Source of the DNA: Candidatus Shapirobacteria bacterium CG06_land_8_20_14_3_00_40_12
GTDB taxonomy: Bacteria; Patescibacteriota; Microgenomatia; UBA12405
Reading direction: 5' to 3'
Assembly (NCBI GenBank): GCA_002780135.1
Contig: PEWA01000023.1
Location: 25,968 to 32,138, forward strand
DNA: 6,171 nucleotides
Within the stretch, counting starts at the first letter, position 1. Each line of letters starts with the position of its first letter. Of this stretch, positions 1 to 5,425 are shown in pieces. The position numbers were made by a program, and so were the translations under genes. A model generated the notes under the pieces. It made no database searches, had not been told where the DNA came from, and saw only the letters and a program-made list of their open reading frames with translations.

Positions 1-31
1 TTTTTTGTATTTTCCTCTTTTTCGGAAGTTT

Positions 32-77
32 AACCGACTCAACAAGAAATAAATTCTGGGAGTCTTACGAGTCGGTT
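32..77 (+). promoter_or_regulatory. Inverted repeat in the leader of the MFS transporter gene
   Basis: AACCGACTC at 32-40 is the exact reverse complement of GAGTCGGTT at 69-77, with 28 bases between them. The left arm can also pair over five bases with GAGTC at 60-64, so two mutually exclusive hairpins are possible. It lies 25 bases upstream of the transporter start, just before its Shine-Dalgarno. It could be an operator for a dimeric repressor or a leader RNA structure. The repeat itself is directly visible; any regulatory role is inference. I did not find convincing -35/-10 boxes for this gene. Confidence 0.35.
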
Positions 78-91
78 CGTTAACAATTAAA

Positions 92-98
92 AAGGAGG
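92..98 (+). promoter_or_regulatory. Strong Shine-Dalgarno of the MFS gene
   Basis: AAGGAGG lies four bases before the ATG at 103. It fixes that ATG as the start. It contrasts with most minus-strand genes in this window, which lack such a site. Confidence 0.85.
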
Positions 99-102
99 AA
101 GA

Positions 103-1248
103 ATGAAACCCAAAATCGAAACAGTTTTCGTCTTGGCTAAGGTACTGGAACAAGCCTCAAGCGCTTGGTTTTTTGGCACCTATGTCATCTTTCTGACTGC
201 TGCCGGCCTAACTCTCCTTCAGGCCAACCTTCTCAATGTGGTTTTCATGTCCGTTTCCACCCTCTTTGACCCCTTCACCGGAAACTTGGCCGACAAAATT
301 GGTCAGAAAAAAGTTTACCTATTCGGCTTGTTTTTTTGGGGTACGGGGATGCTCGTCTACGGACTAAACCATACCTTTGCTATGTTCGCCGTGGCCGAGG
401 GTACCAGTGCCATTGGTCATGCCCTGATTTCCGAGGCCCTAGAAAGCTGGCTGAGAAATCACACCAGTGAGAAAGTAACCCGCGTTACTTCTGCCAAAGC
501 CCAAACTTGGGCCAAAATGGCCACCATTCCAGCTGCTTTATCCGGAGCTTTTATTGGCTCGAAATATGGTTTAAGCTGGCCTTGGATATTGGCCGGTCTT
601 TCATCGTTTGTGGCGCTGATGTTGATTTGGTTTTTAAGCCGCCACATTCCCGAAAGACCAAAACGTTGGCAGGTAACTTCCGTTCCCGGAGTTTGGTCAA
701 TGATCAAAATAATGATCAAAAACCGAATACTCAAACGGGTGGTAGTTATTTATGCTGTTGTTGCTGCCGCTGTCATGCCCTTTAACATGTTTTGGCAAAT
801 TGTCTTACGTGATGCTGGAGGAAAACCAGAGTGGATGGGTAGTGTCTGGATTGGCATCGCTTTGCTGACAGCCCTTGGCGCCAAACTTTCTGCCCGGATA
901 AGAAATGGTTTTAGATCTCTATGGATTCCGGTTGTTTTTATCGGGCTACCTCTGATTGGTGCTGCATTTGTCCCGAATCTATGGCTGATCCTTGGATTAT
1001 TTTTTACCCATGAAATCGGCCGGGGTATGTGGCCATTAGTAGTTTTTAACTACAGTAATCGCCACATCAAATCAGGAGTCCGTTCAACCGTAAATTCCAT
1101 CCGCAGTACCGCCGGTACCATCGGTGGAGTAGTTGGGCTTTTGGTCTCCGGGATTTTAACTGAAGTAATCAATCCTCGGCAAGTTTGGACCATATCGGCC
1201 TTAGTTTTACTTGTGGTGACCTTATGGGTTAGACGGCAGCGAAGCTAA
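103..1248 (+). CDS. Major facilitator superfamily (MFS) transporter, substrate unknown
   Basis: This is a 381-residue polytopic inner-membrane protein that probably moves a small molecule by ion-coupled transport. Hydrophobic segments recur along its whole length, for example around residues 22-50, 71-95, 140-178, 211-235, 245-262, 272-300 and 336-374. The MFS loop 2-3 signature (motif A) is present as GNLADKIGQKK at residues 60-70. A basic stretch around residues 180-211 fits the central cytoplasmic loop between the two six-helix halves. The length is at the short end for a 12-helix MFS protein (about 400). The start is set by the AAGGAGG site. A 60-base sample (121-180) is 48 percent GC, higher than much of the minus-strand region. 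The gene stands alone and is convergent with the block to its right. Efflux is a common role for such stand-alone MFS proteins, but nothing here shows the substrate. Confidence 0.85.
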   Translation: MKPKIETVFVLAKVLEQASSAWFFGTYVIFLTAAGLTLLQANLLNVVFMSVSTLFDPFTGNLADKIGQKKVYLFGLFFWGTGMLVYGLNHTFAMFAVAEGTSAIGHALISEALESWLRNHTSEKVTRVTSAKAQTWAKMATIPAALSGAFIGSKYGLSWPWILAGLSSFVALMLIWFLSRHIPERPKRWQVTSVPGVWSMIKIMIKNRILKRVVVIYAVVAAAVMPFNMFWQIVLRDAGGKPEWMGSVWIGIALLTALGAKLSARIRNGFRSLWIPVVFIGLPLIGAAFVPNLWLILGLFFTHEIGRGMWPLVVFNYSNRHIKSGVRSTVNSIRSTAGTIGGVVGLLVSGILTEVINPRQVWTISALVLLVVTLWVRRQRS

Positions 1249-1250
1249 TT

Positions 1251-1282
1251 TGAGGCTGGATATCTCCCAGTATCCAGCCTCA
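1251..1282. terminator. Perfect 12-bp hairpin terminator between convergent units
   Basis: TGAGGCTGGATA (1251-1262) pairs perfectly with TATCCAGCCTCA (1271-1282) around an 8-base loop. It starts two bases after the transporter stop. On the plus strand it is followed by GTACG and then a T-rich but interrupted tract (1288-1305), so it resembles an intrinsic terminator with a weak U-tract. On the minus strand it begins six bases after the stop of the small ORF, but no T-run follows, so termination in that direction is less certain. Confidence 0.75.
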
Positions 1283-1288
1283 GTACGT

Positions 1289-1426
1289 TTATTTATTATT
1301 TTTCTTAAATTCATTTTTTTTAATTACGTTCAATTTCCACCATTTGTGTAACATTCGTGACCACTCATGAAGAGATGTAGTATCTTTACACTCTTTCCGC
1401 CATAGCTTTTTATGTTTACCTTTCAT
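1289..1426 (-). CDS. Small basic 45-residue ORF coupled to the BRO-N/DinD gene
   Basis: I do not recognise this family. The ATG overlaps the TGA of the upstream BRO-N/DinD gene as ATGA, the usual arrangement for translational coupling, and the reading frame stays open for 45 codons to a TAA six bases before the terminator hairpin. The peptide is very basic: about one third lysine, plus arginines and histidines. It has four tryptophans, including a WW pair at residues 29-30, and one cysteine (residue 13). There is no obvious membrane segment or signal peptide. The overlap and the exact fit between the upstream stop and the terminator support a real gene. Its small size and the AT-rich context leave room for chance. 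A basic peptide of this type could bind nucleic acid or the upstream protein, but that is only inference. Confidence 0.45.
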   Translation of the reverse strand: MKGKHKKLWRKECKDTTSLHEWSRMLHKWWKLNVIKKNEFKKNNK

Positions 1427-2253
1427 TTTATTTGTTTTGTATTCAGGTTGTTAAAATTTGCAGAAGAACTAATATTGGTTTTTGTTTTGGCCTCAATATT
1501 TTTTCGGGTTTGTCCGGCAACAGAACCGCCGTCTTTAGCATCATTTTTTAGTTTCGGAAATCCTTTTGAATTTCTGTCTTTAGTTAGCCGGGTAGTTGTG
1601 GCCTCACCCAACATGGTCAAAATTAATTCCAAGTCATCCATGTGGTCTCTTAGGTTTTCTCTGTTTAGTCCTTTAAACTTTTTATACTCAGATACTTTCA
1701 TATCAAAAGTACCCTGCATGATTTCATCTGTCAGAATGGCATATTCGACACTGTGTTTAACTCCTCTATTTTTCCATTCGTCAGTTAAGGTATGTCGCAC
1801 GGCAATACCCCTGGCTCTTTTATCGATCCAGTCTTTTGGGTAGCCTTTCTTTTCATAAAGCGATTTCATCCGATCCATGGCCAACTCTGGATTTTCAATT
1901 TCTGCAATTCTATCAGTACCAACTTGTGCTAGCCAGATTTTTAAAGGTTCTGCTTTTGGGGAAGGAATAGTTTGAACAATACGAAGAATTGTTTTGGTAT
2001 TAGCACAATCAGTCTCTCTCATTTTGCCGTCAGATGCGATTAGTTTGAACTGTCCGATTTTTTCGGACACTTCAATATACCCTTCCCTGATTAGTTTGGC
2101 TTTTAAATCATTCCAATATTTCCTTGGTCGGTAAGTTTCAGTAAGAAACTCTATTATGTCAATGATTGAAAACCACCACTCGTCTCGGTAAATAAGCTTC
2201 CTAATCTTTTTCGCTTCAAATAATGCTATTTTTGTATTTATTTTGTTTTCCAT
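1423..2253 (-). CDS. BRO-N / DinD-like protein (phage antirepressor-type N-terminus, DNA-damage-inducible protein D family)
   Basis: The protein has 276 residues, close to the size of E. coli DinD (about 274). Residues 8-110 resemble a BRO-N domain of the kind found in phage antirepressors, with the stretch DEWWFSIIDIIEFL (24-37) followed by RPRKYWNDLKAKL (42-54). Residues 165-255 match the DinD-type C-terminal half: HSVEYAILTDEI (167-178), SEYKKFKGL (188-196), ENLRDHMDDLELILTMLGEA (199-218) and a GGSVAGQTRKNIE segment (242-254). E. coli DinD is SOS-induced and is known to act on RecA filaments; a similar role here is inference. It has its own promoter, very close to the ATG, that closely matches the one before the RhuM-Fic gene. 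AGGA (2260-2263 on the complement) could be a weak ribosome site if the transcript carries a short leader. The last residues overlap the start of the small ORF. Confidence 0.85.
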   Translation of the reverse strand: MENKINTKIALFEAKKIRKLIYRDEWWFSIIDIIEFLTETYRPRKYWNDLKAKLIREGYIEVSEKIGQFKLIASDGKMRETDCANTKTILRIVQTIPSPKAEPLKIWLAQVGTDRIAEIENPELAMDRMKSLYEKKGYPKDWIDKRARGIAVRHTLTDEWKNRGVKHSVEYAILTDEIMQGTFDMKVSEYKKFKGLNRENLRDHMDDLELILTMLGEATTTRLTKDRNSKGFPKLKNDAKDGGSVAGQTRKNIEAKTKTNISSSANFNNLNTKQIK

Positions 2254-2260
2254 AAATTAT

Positions 2261-2288
2261 CCTATACCCAAATATAACCCGAAGTCAA
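2261..2288 (-). promoter_or_regulatory. Promoter of the BRO-N/DinD gene, probably leaderless, with TTCGGGTT-type repeats
   Basis: Read on the minus strand, TTGACT (2283-2288) and TATAGG (2261-2266) form -35 and -10 boxes with a 16-base spacer. The -10 box ends seven bases before the ATG, so transcription should start at or next to the start codon. The spacer contains TTCGGGTT (2276-2283) and, 11 bases on, the degenerate copy TTTGGGT (2266-2272). The whole element aligns with the one upstream of the RhuM-Fic gene. Confidence 0.6.
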
Positions 2289-2295
2289 TAGAAGA

Positions 2296-2619
2296 CTATT
2301 CAAAAGTAAAAAGTTTGTTTTTAAAGTCGACAATCTTATTATTTTTGTCCAATTTTATTCCTTCTTCCTTATATAGTTTTAATCTTTCTGTTTTATATTT
2401 CGGATCTAACCAGACTTTTCCACTTGAATAAACAATCCGGTGAAAGGGAATTAAGTTATGATTAGGTGCCTTTGATAAAATCGTGGTCACCATTCGAGCC
2501 ATCATCGGGTGTCCTCCCGCCATTCCCACCAATATTCCATAAGTTGTCACCCGACCTTTGGGAATTTTTCTTGCCAGTTTCCAAACGCGTTTAGTAAACT
2601 CTCCCGGTTTATTTAACAT
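2296..2619 (-). CDS. Alkyltransferase-like protein (MGMT DNA-binding fold) with Phe in place of the catalytic Cys
   Basis: This 107-residue protein has the fold of the DNA-binding domain of O6-alkylguanine-DNA alkyltransferase. Visible landmarks are GRVTTYG (22-28, with the conserved Tyr27), the arginine-finger helix ARMV (Arg42), and IPFHRIV (57-63), which corresponds to the catalytic PCHRV. The acceptor cysteine is phenylalanine (codon TTT), so the protein cannot transfer alkyl groups to itself. It should behave as an alkyltransferase-like protein, which binds O6-alkylguanine, flips the base and flags the lesion for nucleotide excision repair. Known family members usually have Trp or Ala at this place. 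I chose the ATG at 2619, which gives an 11-base overlap with the upstream gene; a GTG at 2625 is the alternative. No Shine-Dalgarno is visible, so translation probably depends on coupling. A 60-base sample (2461-2520) is 52 percent GC, unlike the two genes upstream. Confidence 0.85.
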   Translation of the reverse strand: MLNKPGEFTKRVWKLARKIPKGRVTTYGILVGMAGGHPMMARMVTTILSKAPNHNLIPFHRIVYSSGKVWLDPKYKTERLKLYKEEGIKLDKNNKIVDFKNKLFTFE

Positions 2620-3151
2620 AGACACAATAAGGTGGTACTAATTCACAAACATAGGATATATCGACATTTCTAGTTTGCCCTGTTTTTTCTTTTTTCAAAA
2701 TAGCCGTCGCTTTATCAACTCGATATTTAACATAGTCCCCCAAACTTTTACCTGGTTTGTCTCCCAGGGTTGCCGAATAATCAAAAAGATTAATAAAAAA
2801 ATTTGCTCGTTTTAAGTTTGTGCAAACAAGAGAATATTGATTTCCTACCAAAATTACTTCCGACGATAATCGCTTCCAATTATTTTTATCAGCTGATTGA
2901 TAATGACAGCGGGGAATTGGCGAATTAAACTTTGATTTGGTTATCGAAAAATACACTAATATTTTTTCACCTCTTTTTATGGCGCTTTTAACAAATTCCA
3001 AAACTCTTTTTGGATGGCAAAATACTCCCCCATATCCCCAATAAAACTTTCCATATAATTTATCTTCATTATTTTTGATTTTCTCAATCTCTTTTAGGGA
3101 ATATCCACAATAAGGCCCTGCTTTCATGTAAATAATATATTTATTGTTCAT
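2609..3151 (-). CDS. Unrecognised 180-residue protein between the hypermodification-type gene and the alkyltransferase-like gene
   Basis: I cannot assign this protein to a family. It opens with a short hydrophobic beta-like stretch and AGPYCGYS (11-18). A distinctive segment KFYWGYGGVFCHPKRVLEF (35-53) follows, then a second beta-like stretch ILVYFSIT (64-71) ending in TKSKF. The C-terminus, ISYVCELVPPYCVYVK, is rich in aromatic residues and cysteines. Six cysteines are present (15, 45, 82, 110, 169, 176), but not in an obvious zinc-ribbon spacing. No signal peptide or membrane helix is evident, so it should be cytoplasmic. The ATG overlaps the end of the upstream 312-residue gene by 11 bases, and its own end overlaps the next gene by a similar amount, so all three are probably made from one mRNA. 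A 60-base sample (2761-2820) is only 32 percent GC. The tight pairing with the upstream gene suggests a shared pathway, which is inference. Confidence 0.75.
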   Translation of the reverse strand: MNNKYIIYMKAGPYCGYSLKEIEKIKNNEDKLYGKFYWGYGGVFCHPKRVLEFVKSAIKRGEKILVYFSITKSKFNSPIPRCHYQSADKNNWKRLSSEVILVGNQYSLVCTNLKRANFFINLFDYSATLGDKPGKSLGDYVKYRVDKATAILKKEKTGQTRNVDISYVCELVPPYCVYVK

Positions 3152-4079
3152 TTATTTTTGGAGAATAATATCTTTTTCGTCCTCGTCCCTCTTTTAAATT
3201 CGAATATTTTCGATATTCACAACCCACTCCTTCCCAGTTTTCCGCCGACAACAGAATTTTGTCTGATCCCATCTCTAAAAGATTTTTCATGATGTAATTT
3301 GAGTCAACCAGCCTTAAACACGTATTTTCAGGTGACGTTTCTGATGATAATTTTAACATCGACTCTTTTGCGCCAGGTCCGATTGGAAATTTTTTATAGA
3401 GGTTAATAAAATTTGGAAATTGATAAGCCACGTCAATTAATACCTCCGTCCAATGGAATCTAAAAGATGCTCCAAACTCAGCAGTAACTCTTGGCAATAT
3501 CTCATCGACAGATTCATCATTGAAAAACGAAATTAATTTTGCCACCTTCGGAATCATTTCCGGTAAATAATCACAGACAAACTCTTCACGGTTATGACAA
3601 TTAATTTTGGGTAAAACTGATACCGGAAAAACATAAGCATTACCGTATTTCGGTTTTTTCAAACCAAGTAATTTCTCTTTCACCACCTTGTTCTTGTCAC
3701 CAAAGTACGATAATTCCCCAATTTTTTTTACTGTTTCCGTTCGGCAAATAAAGCGAGCCGCGGCCGTATTTAATAACCATAGTGGGAAATTACCTTCGTA
3801 TTTTTTATTCGAAGAATGAATCTCCAAACTTTGTCTGTCCAGTTCTCGGTAAACATTACAAAAGCGAAATCTATTTAATATCTCATCCGACGTATATGGT
3901 TTTTCCGAACCCTGATTTTTCTTTTGCCAAATCAACATCCTTTCATTTATTAGTTTCGACATTCCTCCCAACATTTCAGGATTCAGACAATCTTTTGTCG
4001 TTTGATCTATTGTCTTCGAAATCCGGGCATGTTTCGACCAGTGCTTATACAGTTTTTCTATCTCTACTGGTATTTTCAT
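3141..4079 (-). CDS. Putative DNA-base hypermodification protein (5-hmdU DNA kinase helical domain / aGPT-pyrophosphorylase group)
   Basis: The 312-residue sequence carries the hallmarks I associate with the helical proteins of phage thymine hypermodification. These are FRFCNVYRELDRQS at residues 71-84 (family pattern RFxNVYRxxDR), a long helical middle, IGPGAKESM at 233-241 (family pattern GPGAxxGL), and a C-terminal GCEYRKYSNLKEGRGRKRYY at 286-305 (family pattern LCEFDKYxRxxxGxGRxRxxY). In phages, members of this group act on 5-hydroxymethyl-deoxyuridine in DNA, either in its phosphorylation or in replacing the resulting pyrophosphate with an amino compound. Which reaction this one performs cannot be told from sequence. 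No partner thymidylate-hydroxymethylase or P-loop kinase is in the window. The ATG directly follows the stop of the upstream gene, with no gap, and the 3' end overlaps the next gene by 11 bases. A 60-base sample (3601-3660) is 32 percent GC, suggesting acquisition by transfer. Confidence 0.65.
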   Translation of the reverse strand: MKIPVEIEKLYKHWSKHARISKTIDQTTKDCLNPEMLGGMSKLINERMLIWQKKNQGSEKPYTSDEILNRFRFCNVYRELDRQSLEIHSSNKKYEGNFPLWLLNTAAARFICRTETVKKIGELSYFGDKNKVVKEKLLGLKKPKYGNAYVFPVSVLPKINCHNREEFVCDYLPEMIPKVAKLISFFNDESVDEILPRVTAEFGASFRFHWTEVLIDVAYQFPNFINLYKKFPIGPGAKESMLKLSSETSPENTCLRLVDSNYIMKNLLEMGSDKILLSAENWEGVGCEYRKYSNLKEGRGRKRYYSPKINEQ

Positions 4080-4436
4080 TTATAGATCCAGCTCTAATAT
4101 CTCCGGCGGGTTTTGAGAGAAATCGCTATAGCGCAGCCACTTTGGAGTAAACTTCAAAAACACTGATGTGGCTGACAAATAATCTGCCGTATCCGGGTGG
4201 ATCGCCAATATTTGATTTTTAACTTCTTGGGCCATCGCCCCCGAGGCAATAATGGTTTCGCCGTCAAGTTGCACCGACGGACTATCCAGCCCTCCAACAA
4301 TTATTGAAGACAGGGGATTAATTGATAAATTTTGAATCTTTCTGGTATTGGGTTCGGTCGACATCAGAACTTCTCCCTTGTCATTAACTGCAATCGCCAT
4401 TACCGCTGACTCTGGTTTACCTTTTTTATCAATCAT
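4080..4436 (-). CDS. Pyridoxamine 5'-phosphate oxidase-like split-barrel protein, N-terminally short
   Basis: The 118-residue protein fits the flavin-binding split-barrel superfamily (PNPOx-like). DKKGKPESAVMAIAV (3-17) matches the second strand region, LMSTEPNTRKIQNLSINP (24-41) is the typical strand followed by the KxxNLxxNP helix, SSIIVGG (43-49) and VQLDGETIIAS (55-65) follow, and the C-terminal KFTPKWLRYSDF (94-105) is the usual closing strand. Such proteins bind FMN or F420 and reduce varied small substrates; the real substrate is unknown. Relatives normally have about 20 more residues before the DKKGKP segment, forming a helix and first strand. Here an in-frame TAA lies one codon upstream of the ATG, so no longer version can be read. 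The gene lies immediately after the damaged fic 3' end, and no Shine-Dalgarno is visible. It may be a truncated remnant or a minimal barrel. A 60-base sample (4201-4260) is 45 percent GC. Confidence 0.7.
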   Translation of the reverse strand: MIDKKGKPESAVMAIAVNDKGEVLMSTEPNTRKIQNLSINPLSSIIVGGLDSPSVQLDGETIIASGAMAQEVKNQILAIHPDTADYLSATSVFLKFTPKWLRYSDFSQNPPEILELDL

Positions 4437-4464
4437 TTTTTATTAAATTAATAATTAGTTTTAC
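4429..4464 (-). other. Displaced C-terminal tail of the fic gene, in another frame
   Basis: Just after the last sense codons of the RhuM-Fic gene, a different frame reads VKLIINLIKND and then TGA, overlapping the start of the next gene by eight bases. From memory, RhuM-Fic proteins continue after the LVALA segment with roughly 14 more residues and then end in an IKLIxNLI-like helix. This stretch therefore looks like the original tail, thrown out of frame by a small deletion. The match to the family tail is recalled, not computed. Confidence 0.4.
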
Positions 4465-5387
4465 GCCAGTGCCACCAGAGCCCGATCGTTTATTTTTGCC
4501 TCGCCGCTATCCTTAAATAAAAAATTGTTTTTACTCAGAAAATAAATAAACAGCGTCGATCCAATCCTTTTATTGCCGTCAATAAAGGGATGGTCTTTTA
4601 TTACAAAATATAGAAGATGAGCCGTCTTTTCCTCAATACTTGGGTAGAGTTCCCTTCCGTCAAAAGTTTGAGAGATAGCCCCGATTAGCCCTTCAAGCCT
4701 ATGACTGTTTTCCATTCCAAAGTTTTCTGACGCCAAACTTTGTTTTAGTAATCTGGTTTTTAATTCGTTAATATTTTGAATTGTTGTTTGATAGTCGAGT
4801 TGAAACTTTGATTTGGACTTTAATTTTCCGACCGTTAATCGCTGATCATCATAAAGTTTTAGTAGCCGTAGAGAATCAATATATGTTTTGACAATTTCCA
4901 AAAGTTCACTTTCCTGACCTGCCAACATCGGCGATTGAATTTTTAATTTAATTAACGCTACGCTATCGGACAAAACTTTTAGACTTTTTTGTTGTTCCTT
5001 TAAACGTTTTTGGTTTAGGACGTAGCCTTTTACTAAATAATGTTTTAAAGTTTTTGTCGCCCAAATGCGAAACTGGGTACCTTGAAGCGACTTGACTCGA
5101 TATCCAACGGAAATAATAACATCAAGGTTAAAATGGTCGATAGTTCGGGTAATCTGACGTCTACCTTCATCTTCAACTATTCGGAATTTCCTAATAGTTC
5201 GACTGGTATTTAATTCCTTTTCTTTGTAAACATTTTTAATGTGTTCATTTATGGTTGGAATAGTTTTTCCAAATAGTGATGCCATTTGTTTCTGACTTAG
5301 CCAAACGGTATCGTGTTTGGTATCTATATTTATGACAAACTCGCCAGTCTTGGACTTATATATTGCAACTTGATTTTGTATTTTCAT
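4461..5387 (-). CDS. RhuM-type N-terminus fused to a C-terminal Fic domain (putative AMP-transferase toxin/regulator)
   Basis: The protein has 308 residues. The N-terminal part carries the RhuM signature: TVWLSQKQMASLFGKTIPTI (27-46, a likely helix-turn-helix) and HFNLDVIISVGYRVKSLQGT (85-104). A lysine-rich helical linker follows (about 113-220). The C-terminal Fic domain has the complete active-site motif HPFIDGNKR (266-274), with the catalytic His266, the Mg-binding Asp270 and the phosphate-binding GNKR. Fic enzymes usually transfer AMP from ATP to a protein side chain, and RhuM-Fic proteins are often carried on mobile DNA as toxin-like or regulatory genes. SHRLEG (228-233) formally matches the (S/T)xxxE(G/N) self-inhibition motif, but RhuM-Fic relatives may not use this site that way. 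The end is abrupt, at LVALA, shorter than relatives of about 330 residues, with the likely tail in another frame downstream. Because the active site is intact, it may still work. No Shine-Dalgarno is present; a promoter ends five bases before the ATG. Confidence 0.8.
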   Translation of the reverse strand: MKIQNQVAIYKSKTGEFVINIDTKHDTVWLSQKQMASLFGKTIPTINEHIKNVYKEKELNTSRTIRKFRIVEDEGRRQITRTIDHFNLDVIISVGYRVKSLQGTQFRIWATKTLKHYLVKGYVLNQKRLKEQQKSLKVLSDSVALIKLKIQSPMLAGQESELLEIVKTYIDSLRLLKLYDDQRLTVGKLKSKSKFQLDYQTTIQNINELKTRLLKQSLASENFGMENSHRLEGLIGAISQTFDGRELYPSIEEKTAHLLYFVIKDHPFIDGNKRIGSTLFIYFLSKNNFLFKDSGEAKINDRALVALA

Positions 5388-5392
5388 AATTA

Positions 5393-5421
5393 ACTATAAC
5401 CCGAATAAAACCCGAAGTAAA
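5393..5421 (-). promoter_or_regulatory. Promoter of the RhuM-Fic gene, probably leaderless
   Basis: Read on the minus strand, TTTACT (5416-5421) and TATAGT (5393-5398, five of six bases of the consensus) are separated by an ideal 17-base spacer. The -10 box ends five bases before the ATG at 5387. RNA starting 6-7 bases past the -10 would begin at the start codon, so the mRNA should be leaderless, which fits the lack of a Shine-Dalgarno. The box lies just downstream of the stop of the DUF5680-like gene (5426-5428), with the -35 only four bases away. Confidence 0.65.
5398..5416 (-). repeat. Tandem TTCGGGTT repeat inside the fic promoter spacer (candidate operator)
   Basis: Two exact TTCGGGTT copies (5409-5416 and 5398-5405) are spaced 11 bases apart, one DNA turn, and they fill the region between the -35 and -10 boxes. 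A protein bound there would sit on one face of the helix and block RNA polymerase. The same arrangement, with a slightly decayed second copy, is found before the BRO-N/DinD gene (2266-2283). Confidence 0.55.
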
Positions 5422-5425
5422 TAGA

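Noticed and set aside
1500..1516. TTTTCGGGTTTGTCCGG as a third copy of the promoter-operator repeat
   Set aside because: It lies inside the BRO-N/DinD coding sequence, is on the opposite strand to the other copies, has no second repeat at 11 bases and no -35/-10 boxes around it.
1412..1843. Plus-strand open frames opposite the BRO-N/DinD gene and other genes (also 459-785, 2243-2431 and 3782-4150)
   Set aside because: They are antisense or off-frame shadows of well-supported genes, with low-complexity products, no family resemblance and no ribosome sites.
2254..2295. Terminator between the alkyltransferase-like gene and the BRO-N/DinD gene
   Set aside because: The 42-base gap is filled by the promoter element and holds no hairpin with a T-run, so read-through from upstream remains possible.
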